A stretch of DNA of 25,100 nucleotides from Ascoidea tarda (nom. inval.). Lineage: Eukaryota > Ascomycota > Saccharomycetes > Ascoideales > Ascoideaceae. Below are positions 15,224 to 23,454 of this stretch, piece after piece (the stretch's first letter is position 1; each line of letters opens with the position of its first letter). The DNA is taken from the NCBI GenBank assembly GCA_030560485.1, contig JAKTTS010000209.1:1-25100 (forward strand), in the 5' to 3' direction. The translations under genes were made by a program, and so were the position numbers. Below the pieces are notes generated by a model. That model saw only the letters and a list, made by a program, of their open reading frames with translations. It ran no database searches and was not told where the DNA came from.

Positions 15224-16282
15224 TTAGGTGAGTAATTTGGCTGAAGAGTAACCAAGAAAGAAGCTTGCTAGCCAAGCAAGAGCGTATTTTGTGTTGTAAA
15301 CCAAACCAAGGATACCTGGGCCTGGACAGATGCCCAAGATACCCCAGCCAATACCAAATAAAGCGTTGCCGATTAAGAACTTGATTGGGATCTCATTTGA
15401 ATTAGCAACGTCAAACTCTTTGTTCAATTGTGGTTTTTTGATTGATTTCCAGATAAAAATATTGGGAATTATAGTGAAAAGAATAATCATAATCAATGAA
15501 GGATCGAATAAGCCCTGGTTTATCTTGAGGATTGATAAGAAACCAGATACCTTTGCAGGATTTGTCATACCAGAAATTATTAAGCCAAGGCCAAAAGTGA
15601 AACCCGAAAATAAACTATTAACAATAGTTAGTCTTTTTTGACATGTAGGATTTAATTGATTGCAATTTGTATCTGATTTTAAATCTGATTTTTTGGAACA
15701 TGAGACCGATTTTGCTGATTTTGATAATTTGGGGAGTACGAAATACGTCAAAATAAATGCAAAGGCTAATAAGGATAGCAAGGTCTTTGAATTGTTTGCA
15801 AAATTGGATGAATCCGGAGTGATGCAATTTCCTGGACAAGGATAGTTTAAATTGAAAACAGTGTTGGTTAAAATAGCCATTGAAGCAAAAACACAAGTTG
15901 CAACAAAACTTCTAAATCTTAATCTTGACAATCCAGCCAACATATGACCAGAGGTGCAACCACAACCAAAGGATGTGCCTAGACCTACCAAAAATCCAAC
16001 GGATGAAAATAATGCGTAACCATTTGCAGTGTTATTTAACAAACTTGGAAAGGGAATTGAAAAATTTAATACAGGAATGAAATCTGGCAAAAAGTAGTGA
16101 ACGAAAATTGGCGATAAAAGCACACCAGCTAATAACGACAAGTTTTTCTCAATTGATGGAGACTTGATTGTGCCAAAGATTAATGACGAGAAACCTATGG
16201 TTTTACCAACCTGTTGATAGTAGTTTGTTGTTGAAAATTGGATCAACAAAGCACCTACGGCAGATTCTATTGGAGTAAACAT
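15224..16282 (-). CDS. YeeE/YedE (TsuA)-family sulfur-compound transporter
   Basis: 352 aa, mostly hydrophobic with about nine or ten membrane helices. Bacterial YeeE/TsuA proteins import thiosulfate using conserved cysteines. This protein has both half-repeats of the family: GTSFGCGCTSGHMLAGLSRL (C107, C109) in the first half, then GLGLIISGMTNPAKVSGFL and GIGWGILGICPGPGILGLV in the second. The key Cys residues of both CGC and CPGP motifs are present. Between the halves is a hydrophilic Ser/Lys/Cys-rich loop (about residues 190-220) that is probably cytosolic. The exact substrate and membrane are inferred. The family is best known in bacteria and is found in some fungi, so an old transfer is possible, though codon use here is like its neighbours. 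It is divergent from the Rab-GAP gene across a GC-rich spacer. Confidence 0.9.
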   Translation of the reverse strand: MFTPIESAVGALLIQFSTTNYYQQVGKTIGFSSLIFGTIKSPSIEKNLSLLAGVLLSPIFVHYFLPDFIPVLNFSIPFPSLLNNTANGYALFSSVGFLVGLGTSFGCGCTSGHMLAGLSRLRFRSFVATCVFASMAILTNTVFNLNYPCPGNCITPDSSNFANNSKTLLSLLAFAFILTYFVLPKLSKSAKSVSCSKKSDLKSDTNCNQLNPTCQKRLTIVNSLFSGFTFGLGLIISGMTNPAKVSGFLSILKINQGLFDPSLIMIILFTIIPNIFIWKSIKKPQLNKEFDVANSNEIPIKFLIGNALFGIGWGILGICPGPGILGLVYNTKYALAWLASFFLGYSSAKLLT

Positions 16283-17218
16283 TGTAAAGCAGATGCTGAA
16301 GGATATAGCAATAAATAAAGCTGAGCAGAAACAAGCAGCTTTGCGGGAGTATTTATACCAGGAGCAATCGATTAATCAACAAACAACAGATAGTAACAAA
16401 ACCAATTAGTAATAGCAGTTGCACTTAATGCAGTTCTAGAATATATCAAACGTGAACCAGAGGTGAGCTCTCAGAGAAATAAAAAGCCCTAAGAACTGAG
16501 CCGGGAAAGAGGAACAGACCTGGGCGGGTTTTGTTTGCGAACTGGGCTTTGAAAGCAGGTGCAGAGACCCTGCGTTTTAGCACCGCGGAAAGCGCATACA
16601 CAAGACCGGAACCGGAAGCCAAAGACCCACGCGAAGGTAGGACGCGCTCGGGAAAACGCGGTCGGCGAACGGCGGCAAAGCAGGCACGGAACACGGGAGC
16701 GGAAACGCGAAAGCACTGCTCAAGTAAACGTACAGTACAGCGGGCGTACGCTAGTGGCTGCGTGTCCAGCTTTGTGGGCAATTCTCAAGTCATACAGGAA
16801 GATTTGGCTTGATCTTTTTGGAACAGTGGTTGATTATATCGTAATGTTCCAATTTGTACTTGTTTTATCTCTTCCTCTTCTTCCTTTCCAAGCCTACTTA
16901 TTCCCCCAGTTCCTTCCTTTGCAACAGCAGTTTTCTCTGGCTATTTCATATTGCTCACATTGTCCATTCCTTCTTTTCTACAACACATTCATTTATTTGC
17001 TTTGCATAGGCTATCACTGGAAACTCTACAATATTCATTCCTTACACAAGTTTTAGAATTTCCATCCATTCCTTTTTTTTTGATCAAGGCTATTTTTGCT
17101 TCTAGTACTTGCTCACTTATTTATCTGCTTGCTCATTTCATCCTTAGCTTCATCCCTGACTTCATCTTCGATTTTATATTCCGCCCATTATCTATTTTGT
17201 TCTATTCCCTTTTAAATC
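16283..17218. promoter_or_regulatory. Divergent promoter region with a GC-rich island
   Basis: A 936-bp spacer between two divergent genes. Bases about 16480-16760 form a sharp GC-rich, CpG-rich island of the same type as 2221-3220. The following 400 bases, before the Rab-GAP start, are strongly pyrimidine-rich, as expected of a yeast core promoter and leader. Open frames inside the island overlap on both strands and have no recognisable content. Confidence 0.5.
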
Positions 17219-19414
17219 ATGGCTTTGCCTGCATCAAATTTGACTTTCAGCAACCATCATGATAATGATACTGGCGAAGAAGACGAAGATTGGGAACTTT
17301 TGTTGGACCTTGAATCCACTTTATCAAGAAACCCAAATAACAACTCCATTCAATTAATCTTAGATAATTTAGAGGATTTTAATCAAATTAATCAAAATTA
17401 TTCTGTTAATAACCAATCAACAACTCATTTATCAAATTTGTTATCTACCAGTAATACTAACAACGCCCAAAACAATGACTCGCAGATGTTGCCAAAATCC
17501 GATATCCAAAGTTTGTTAAATATTAATAATGATTACAATGTCAGTTTAATTTGTCCAATCTGCAATAAATCCCTATTCAATAATGACTCAAATGCTCACA
17601 ACTCGATATTAGATCCAAATATCCAATCCTGCTGTGAAAAATTCTTTAAAAAAATCAATAAAATCTCTTCTTATAAACTATCCTATTGGTTTTATTTCTT
17701 AAATAATCACTATAAAACTATCACAACCTTTCCAAATTTAACCAAATCGTTTTTCTATTCAATTAATGGCATCCCATCTCAATTAAGATCTAAAATTTGG
17801 GGTCTTATTCTTGGTGGTTCCGATAAATTTGGTAACTTGAAAAACAAATGGTTTCAAGATTTATTTAACAATTTGAACGATGACAACTCTCCATATTTAA
17901 GAATTATAATTAACGATTTAAATCGAATTTTTCCAAATTTACATTATTTTAATAATGAACTAAATGATGGTCAACTAAATTTGAAAAAAATCCTAAACGC
18001 TTATTCAATTTACGATTCGGAAATTGGTTATTGTCAAGGTCTACCCTTTTTAATCTCAATTTTACTATTTCATTTTAAAAATAATCCAATAACTTTTTTA
18101 TCTCTCACTAAAATTTTTGAAAACAATAAAAATAAAAACTTTAAAAAAATCTTTGACAAAAAGATGACTGGTTTATCTTTATGGTTTTACCAATTCGATT
18201 CAATTTTTGCCAAATTTCTACCAGATTTATACAATTACTTTGATCTCTTGAAAATTGATTCAAAAATCTTTTTAAGCCAGTGGTTTCTCTCCTTTTTTGC
18301 AGTCTCATGTCCTTTTCAAATCTTAATCAAATTATTTGATTTAATGATTTTAGAAGGTTTCCAGCCAACCATTTTTAAAATTAGTCTAATCATTTTAAAA
18401 AAAAACCAAAATTTATTATTAAATATCGATAATGAAGATATAGAAGTAATTTATCAACATTTATTAAGTGAAAATATTTGGGGTGTCTTCAATAATGATT
18501 TGAATTTGATCCTAAATGATTTAGTAAATATTGATAATAACTTGATCTCATTTCAAGCCTTGGAAGATTTAGAAATGGTGTTTAATAAGAAAAATGACTC
18601 AATAAAGGAAGAAAATAAAACTATAAATAACACTAACACTAGCAATGCCAACACTAGTGGTGGTTATTATGAATCACCATTTGTTAAGTTTTTCAGATAC
18701 GGTTTCACTAACGCTGTTTACAATCAAGTCGCTGCTAAAAATCAAAATAAACCTCATACTCAAAGCACTGATTCCATCACTGAATCAAGCGTTGATTCAA
18801 ACTTTGATGTTTATTCAGTTTCATCTCACAGTAGTAATAGCTCTAATAGTATTAAAAGATACCACCAAAAGAGTGTCTCATCAGTAAACAATAACAATTT
18901 TAACGTTAACATAAATATCAATGGGAAACATCAACTAATGTCAACTCTTAACTCATCAAATACTTCTATAATAACGGGCCCAGAATCTAACAATCTAAAT
19001 TCTTTCGATAACTCATTGGAATATAACGAGATGTTTGGCTCATTACCTCAACCAAATCTTTTAAAAGTTGGTAACAATGGTCATCAAAAATCGTCTTCTG
19101 TCTTTTCTGTAAATTCGTCATTCTCTACTGTTTCATTGAACCCCTCTGCTCCAGCAAATTTTTATGAAGTAAAACAAAAAATGAAGAAACAATTCAAATT
19201 AAAAGAGATGGAGTTGAAAAATCAGATCGAATCCTTAGACAGCAAAGTTCAAATCTTTGAACAAATCATACACGATGACAAACAGTTGATCAAAAAACTA
19301 TTCAAATTATACCTCAAGAGTAGCAAAGACGTAGATGAGTCAAAAGTTACCGAAAAACAAAGAATAAAAGAATACAAAGTGTTGAAGGAAGTTCAGCAAA
19401 GAATCCAAATATAA
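17219..19414 (+). CDS. GYP5: Rab GTPase-activating protein, TBC domain, Gyp5/Gyl1-like
   Basis: 731 aa. TBC proteins speed GTP hydrolysis by Rab GTPases; Gyp5 and Gyl1 act on Ypt1/Sec4-type Rabs in Golgi-to-surface traffic at growth sites. The TBC domain spans about residues 180-440. It has both catalytic fingers: I230-N-D-L-N-R236 (IxxDxxR arginine finger) and Y271-C-Q273-G (glutamine finger). Downstream, LSQWFLSFFAVSCPF, FDLMILEGFQPTIFKISL and ILKKNQNLLL match the Evi5/Gyp5 subgroup. A predicted coiled coil closes the protein (about 648-725), as in Gyp5. Asn/Ser-rich low-complexity segments flank the domain. Unusual: a Cys cluster CPIC (112-115), H127 and CC (138-139) lies just before the domain. 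The subgroup assignment is by motif memory; other Gyp paralogues remain possible. Confidence 0.8.
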   Translation: MALPASNLTFSNHHDNDTGEEDEDWELLLDLESTLSRNPNNNSIQLILDNLEDFNQINQNYSVNNQSTTHLSNLLSTSNTNNAQNNDSQMLPKSDIQSLLNINNDYNVSLICPICNKSLFNNDSNAHNSILDPNIQSCCEKFFKKINKISSYKLSYWFYFLNNHYKTITTFPNLTKSFFYSINGIPSQLRSKIWGLILGGSDKFGNLKNKWFQDLFNNLNDDNSPYLRIIINDLNRIFPNLHYFNNELNDGQLNLKKILNAYSIYDSEIGYCQGLPFLISILLFHFKNNPITFLSLTKIFENNKNKNFKKIFDKKMTGLSLWFYQFDSIFAKFLPDLYNYFDLLKIDSKIFLSQWFLSFFAVSCPFQILIKLFDLMILEGFQPTIFKISLIILKKNQNLLLNIDNEDIEVIYQHLLSENIWGVFNNDLNLILNDLVNIDNNLISFQALEDLEMVFNKKNDSIKEENKTINNTNTSNANTSGGYYESPFVKFFRYGFTNAVYNQVAAKNQNKPHTQSTDSITESSVDSNFDVYSVSSHSSNSSNSIKRYHQKSVSSVNNNNFNVNININGKHQLMSTLNSSNTSIITGPESNNLNSFDNSLEYNEMFGSLPQPNLLKVGNNGHQKSSSVFSVNSSFSTVSLNPSAPANFYEVKQKMKKQFKLKEMELKNQIESLDSKVQIFEQIIHDDKQLIKKLFKLYLKSSKDVDESKVTEKQRIKEYKVLKEVQQRIQI

Positions 19415-20045
19415 CCAATAGCCCTATGACTGATTACCGAAGAAAAATTTGCTATTCTCCATTGGTATTTTGTATTTTAATCAGGTATTTTGATGCTATG
19501 GGATTAAATGATTTATTCCACAGTGTTTTTTGTTTAATTTTTATTTCTTACGACATTTTAGTTTCAGTTTTTAGTTATTTTTTATCTTTCTCTGGGGCTT
19601 CCTCTATTCGGCCCAACAATGAACAACCAGCTCTAAACAGCTCTATAAATAAACATAATACACATTCCTTCACTCGCTACTCTTTTATCTCATTATCTCA
19701 TTCTCATCTTATTGTCTCTTTTGGCCCTCTTTAAGGTTTTCATCTGCGTCACCAAATCAGATATAAACAAAAACAAAAAAGTGCGAAACAGACGTTTTTT
19801 GAGCAATTTGGATGAGAACTGATACCACTTCGCAGCTCTCCTGTATTCCTGTTGGTGTTTCATTGATAAGCGAGAACTAAACAGCTTCCAGCCTTGAAAA
19901 CGACAAAGAACTGCTGTGTTGTGCTCATTAACAGACTCGTCTTGGGAGACTGACGCGTAATATTTTAGGAAAGCCATTCAAGTTACACTTCCACCAAAGC
20001 TCTCCTCCAGAAACACACAAAGAACTGCTTCCAAAAACTGCTTGG
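19415..20045. other. Intergenic, no gene
   Basis: 631 bp between tandem plus-strand genes. It is T-rich after the Rab-GAP stop, then of more mixed composition towards the next start. Short open frames on both strands lack any recognisable feature. Confidence 0.5.
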
Positions 20046-22703
20046 ATGGTCGAGAAGAAATCCTCTTCCCAGATGGTTGTTGAGTCGCCAATACTATCTG
20101 GTAACACACTCTTTCAGACACCAAACAAACCAGGTCATTCGTTGAAAAGGTTTGGTTCAAACACGAACAATGTCTCCAATCTAATTACCAGTCCTATAAC
20201 ATCCACACCACTAACCATACACAAGAAGAACTTGCCAACAAGAAGACGATTTCAGACAGAGATTAACGACGAGATACTAACAGACAATGACGACGAGATC
20301 AACAATGAAACAGAGAGCCAGGACCACAGGTCTTCTACGATATATCTACCTTCGCGACAGGATTCCACCATAGACAATAACGAGACCATAGTGGTGAATG
20401 AAAGCGACAACCATTATAACAACAATATCCAAAGAAATATCCATAGCTACGACCATGCCCATGTCCATATTCAGAGTAACAAATCTGATCGATTTATAAA
20501 AAATCAGATCATGGAGAATATAGACAATAACAATGAACACTCCAATGATTCTAGCCATGACTTTGATACCATAAAAGAAGATAACAATAATGAAAACGAC
20601 ACATTTCAGGAAACCAGATACTCAGTTTCAATTCCATTTTCGCAGGAGATGAATACATCCATCCTCTCATCGACTGGTGATTACACTATTAATGCGAATA
20701 ATATCCTTCAACAAAACGAAGGATATAATGATACTACCATCTTCAATACTAGTTTGAGTTCTGGTCCTAATAGTCTTGAAAACAATATAGACAAAATTAT
20801 AAATTGCACAACTGCATGGTTGAATAAAAAAAAAGATAATATAAACGAGGATAAAGAAAAATCAAAAGATGATGACGATGGTTTTTTCAATGGAAACGTT
20901 TCTGCAATTGGAAATTTTACAATAGTTAATTCTAATGAAACAACTATTTTGAATAACAGTAGAGTTAATAACAATACTATTGAGATTAATGATTCCATGA
21001 GCTCAATAAAATTAATTGAAATTTTGAATTTGTATCTAATTAAATGCAAAAGTAATATATACTTAAACAATTTAACTAATAAATTTTTAAATTTGAATTC
21101 TGAAGATTTGAATAAAAAAAATGAAATTGAAAATAATTTAATTAAAAAGGAAATTGAAAAGTTAAGTTTTTTAAATAGGGAATCTTCAAGTAGCAAAAAC
21201 AAGAAAAATCAAAACAAGAATGAAGATAGAGATAGAGATAAAAATGAAGAAAAAAAAAATGGAAATGAAATTGAGAAAGGAAAGGAAACGGAAAACAGTA
21301 TTGGAAAAGGAAAACAAAAAGAGAAACAAAAAATAAAACTAAAACTAAAACTAAAAGAGAAAGAAAAAGAAAAAGAAGAAGAAAATAAAAAAAAAGAAAA
21401 TATTAATGAGAACAATAGGCAGAATGAAAGTGGTCACGATAATAGGAATCAAAATAATCATATGAAAACCATTGACAACTTAAATAAAAAAGTGTTGAAA
21501 TATAAGATAAAATATTTGAATTTAAAAAACATTGTTGTCAACAAAGATAAAGAGATAGCCTCTTTTAACAATCAATTGTTTAGTCATCAGAATTTATTTG
21601 GCAATAATAAACTATCAAAACCAATATCCAAATATCCAAAATCCTACCGTCAAAGTGGTAATCCTCCAAGAGGGAAATTTAATATTTTGAATGCAACTAA
21701 AACAATAACACCAACCCAGGTTCAAACTCCAAAGGATAAAAGAGAAAAGAAAAATAGAAAAGAGAATAACAATGGTAATAGTAATAGTAATAATGATAAT
21801 GAAAGCAGCAGTCCTACAGATGGTGTTATTGTGAATGATAACAAAACCGATACAAATAAAAAAATTAATCAAATTAGCAGTAAAGTTGATAGTAATATTG
21901 TTGGCACAAGTGTGAATACAAACAACAAAAACAATAAGAGCAATAAAAGCAATAAGAACAATAAGAACAGTAAGAATAGTCCTAATTATAGTAATTTTAT
22001 TAATAAATTTCCTAGTAACCAGTTTAATAATCAAACTGTTTTAAATAATAATTTTGGTAGCAATAATTTTTTAAACAATCAAATAATAAAAAATTCGACT
22101 CGAGCTAAAAGAAGATTGGTTGATATATCAAATCCAGGCAAATATAAGAAACCCAATATATTCAATACTACTGCCACTACTACTAATAATAATAACAGTA
22201 ATAGCAATAATATCAGTAATAATAATAGTGGGAATGTTACAAATTCACCCAATAGGACAATATTAATGAACACTTCTACTAATACAACCATTGATTGCTT
22301 TTCACCTAATAAGTCTATGCGACTAAGGTTGAATTCCCACAATAGCAGCAGTGATAATAACAATATTGTCGGCAATTATAAAAACAACAGTGCTGGTGGT
22401 ATTCAGACCAGAGAGAACTCAAATACACTTGACATGCTAGCATCGCAAGCAGTGCTAACACTATCGTCGACAAGTGAAAATCAAAGTGTGCGAGATGGCC
22501 TTAGTGCTCAAAGTGCTCAAAGTGCCCAAAATACCAACAGTGGAAACCCCCCTCGATACCACAACTTCAAATCACTATTGAACAGTGAGGAAAGCAACGG
22601 GACATGCATAATAAGGTCTAGTCGGATCATCAACATCAACAAAAACAAATATGCCAAAATCAAGGACATCAACTCCACAGATACCATAGACGAAGAGGAA
22701 TAA
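20046..22703 (+). CDS. Unrecognised Asn/Lys-rich protein with coiled coil
   Basis: 885 aa; I do not recognise the family. The N-terminal ~75 residues are rich in Ser/Thr-Pro with basic residues (SPILSGNTLFQTPNKP, ITSPITSTPLTIHKK, PTRRRF), which look like proline-directed kinase sites. An acidic Asn-rich region follows to about residue 310. Two helical stretches follow: about 316-380 (IKLIEILNLYLIKCK onward), then, after a Lys/Glu-rich run, a coiled coil at about 471-515 (IDNLNKKVLKYKIKYLNLKN). The rest is Asn/Ser-rich with basic islands such as TRAKRRLVDISNPGKYKKP. The layout (phospho-site tail, short coiled coil, disordered basic C-terminus) recalls spindle or spindle-pole proteins, but that is only an impression. 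Composition agrees with its neighbours. The ATG at 20046 opens the frame, and it stops at TAA. Confidence 0.75.
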   Translation: MVEKKSSSQMVVESPILSGNTLFQTPNKPGHSLKRFGSNTNNVSNLITSPITSTPLTIHKKNLPTRRRFQTEINDEILTDNDDEINNETESQDHRSSTIYLPSRQDSTIDNNETIVVNESDNHYNNNIQRNIHSYDHAHVHIQSNKSDRFIKNQIMENIDNNNEHSNDSSHDFDTIKEDNNNENDTFQETRYSVSIPFSQEMNTSILSSTGDYTINANNILQQNEGYNDTTIFNTSLSSGPNSLENNIDKIINCTTAWLNKKKDNINEDKEKSKDDDDGFFNGNVSAIGNFTIVNSNETTILNNSRVNNNTIEINDSMSSIKLIEILNLYLIKCKSNIYLNNLTNKFLNLNSEDLNKKNEIENNLIKKEIEKLSFLNRESSSSKNKKNQNKNEDRDRDKNEEKKNGNEIEKGKETENSIGKGKQKEKQKIKLKLKLKEKEKEKEEENKKKENINENNRQNESGHDNRNQNNHMKTIDNLNKKVLKYKIKYLNLKNIVVNKDKEIASFNNQLFSHQNLFGNNKLSKPISKYPKSYRQSGNPPRGKFNILNATKTITPTQVQTPKDKREKKNRKENNNGNSNSNNDNESSSPTDGVIVNDNKTDTNKKINQISSKVDSNIVGTSVNTNNKNNKSNKSNKNNKNSKNSPNYSNFINKFPSNQFNNQTVLNNNFGSNNFLNNQIIKNSTRAKRRLVDISNPGKYKKPNIFNTTATTTNNNNSNSNNISNNNSGNVTNSPNRTILMNTSTNTTIDCFSPNKSMRLRLNSHNSSSDNNNIVGNYKNNSAGGIQTRENSNTLDMLASQAVLTLSSTSENQSVRDGLSAQSAQSAQNTNSGNPPRYHNFKSLLNSEESNGTCIIRSSRIININKNKYAKIKDINSTDTIDEEE

Positions 22704-23454
22704 AAGGATCTGTTCATTATATCGGCAGCTCATATTTAGCAATAATTCACTGAGACCAGCAGCATGGATGCGGCACACACAGGCATTTAACACGCAGGAA
22801 TCATATGATATACGCACACGCATATAAATACATGTAATGACTTGTGTACACGCTAAACCACATTTCAACGCGCTAAGCATTGGCGCGTCAAATACGGCGA
22901 CGACACGGGTCTCCGAGCGTGTGTGCCGAAATGTGCACGCACTTTTTTACTTGTGTGGTTTTCTCAGCGACTTCTTTCGTTCATTACTTAAATTCTTTTG
23001 GTTTAAGACTCTATGATTTTGACACTTCTCGACTGTTGATTGTTAAACAGCTCCTCTCAGCTTATCCTGTTCCTTTGGCTCTTTCTCACATCAAGCAAAT
23101 CGCTCTTTTAACAGTTTACTTGCGTTTTTACCCCATTCTGGCTCTTAGTTCAGCTCACCCTTTTCTTTTGATACTATTCTCTGGTCCTGCTTGAGTTTCT
23201 TGAAATTTCTTTTATCTTGCACTATCTCCTTGATTTCGCACACTGTTCCAGTCTTTTGATTTTATTGTCGCAAGTTATTGCTTTTTTTGATTTTATTGGT
23301 GGTTTTACTTGGTTCAACTTCTTTAGGTTTCTGCTTTGTTTTTTTTCCATTATTTCGCTATTGCTACTATTTTCATTTCTTTTGTTTTTTCTCCATTTCT
23401 CTCCATATCAAGTGACGCCATTTTACTCATATATATAGCCAATATCAAAAAACC
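22704..23454. promoter_or_regulatory. Intergenic and upstream region with small GC-rich patch
   Basis: 751 bp. A short CpG-rich patch at about 22860-22950 resembles the larger islands elsewhere in the window. The next ~500 bases are T- and C-rich up to the following ATG, with a TATATA at about 23431-23437, some 20 bp before the ATG. No gene is seen. Confidence 0.45.
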
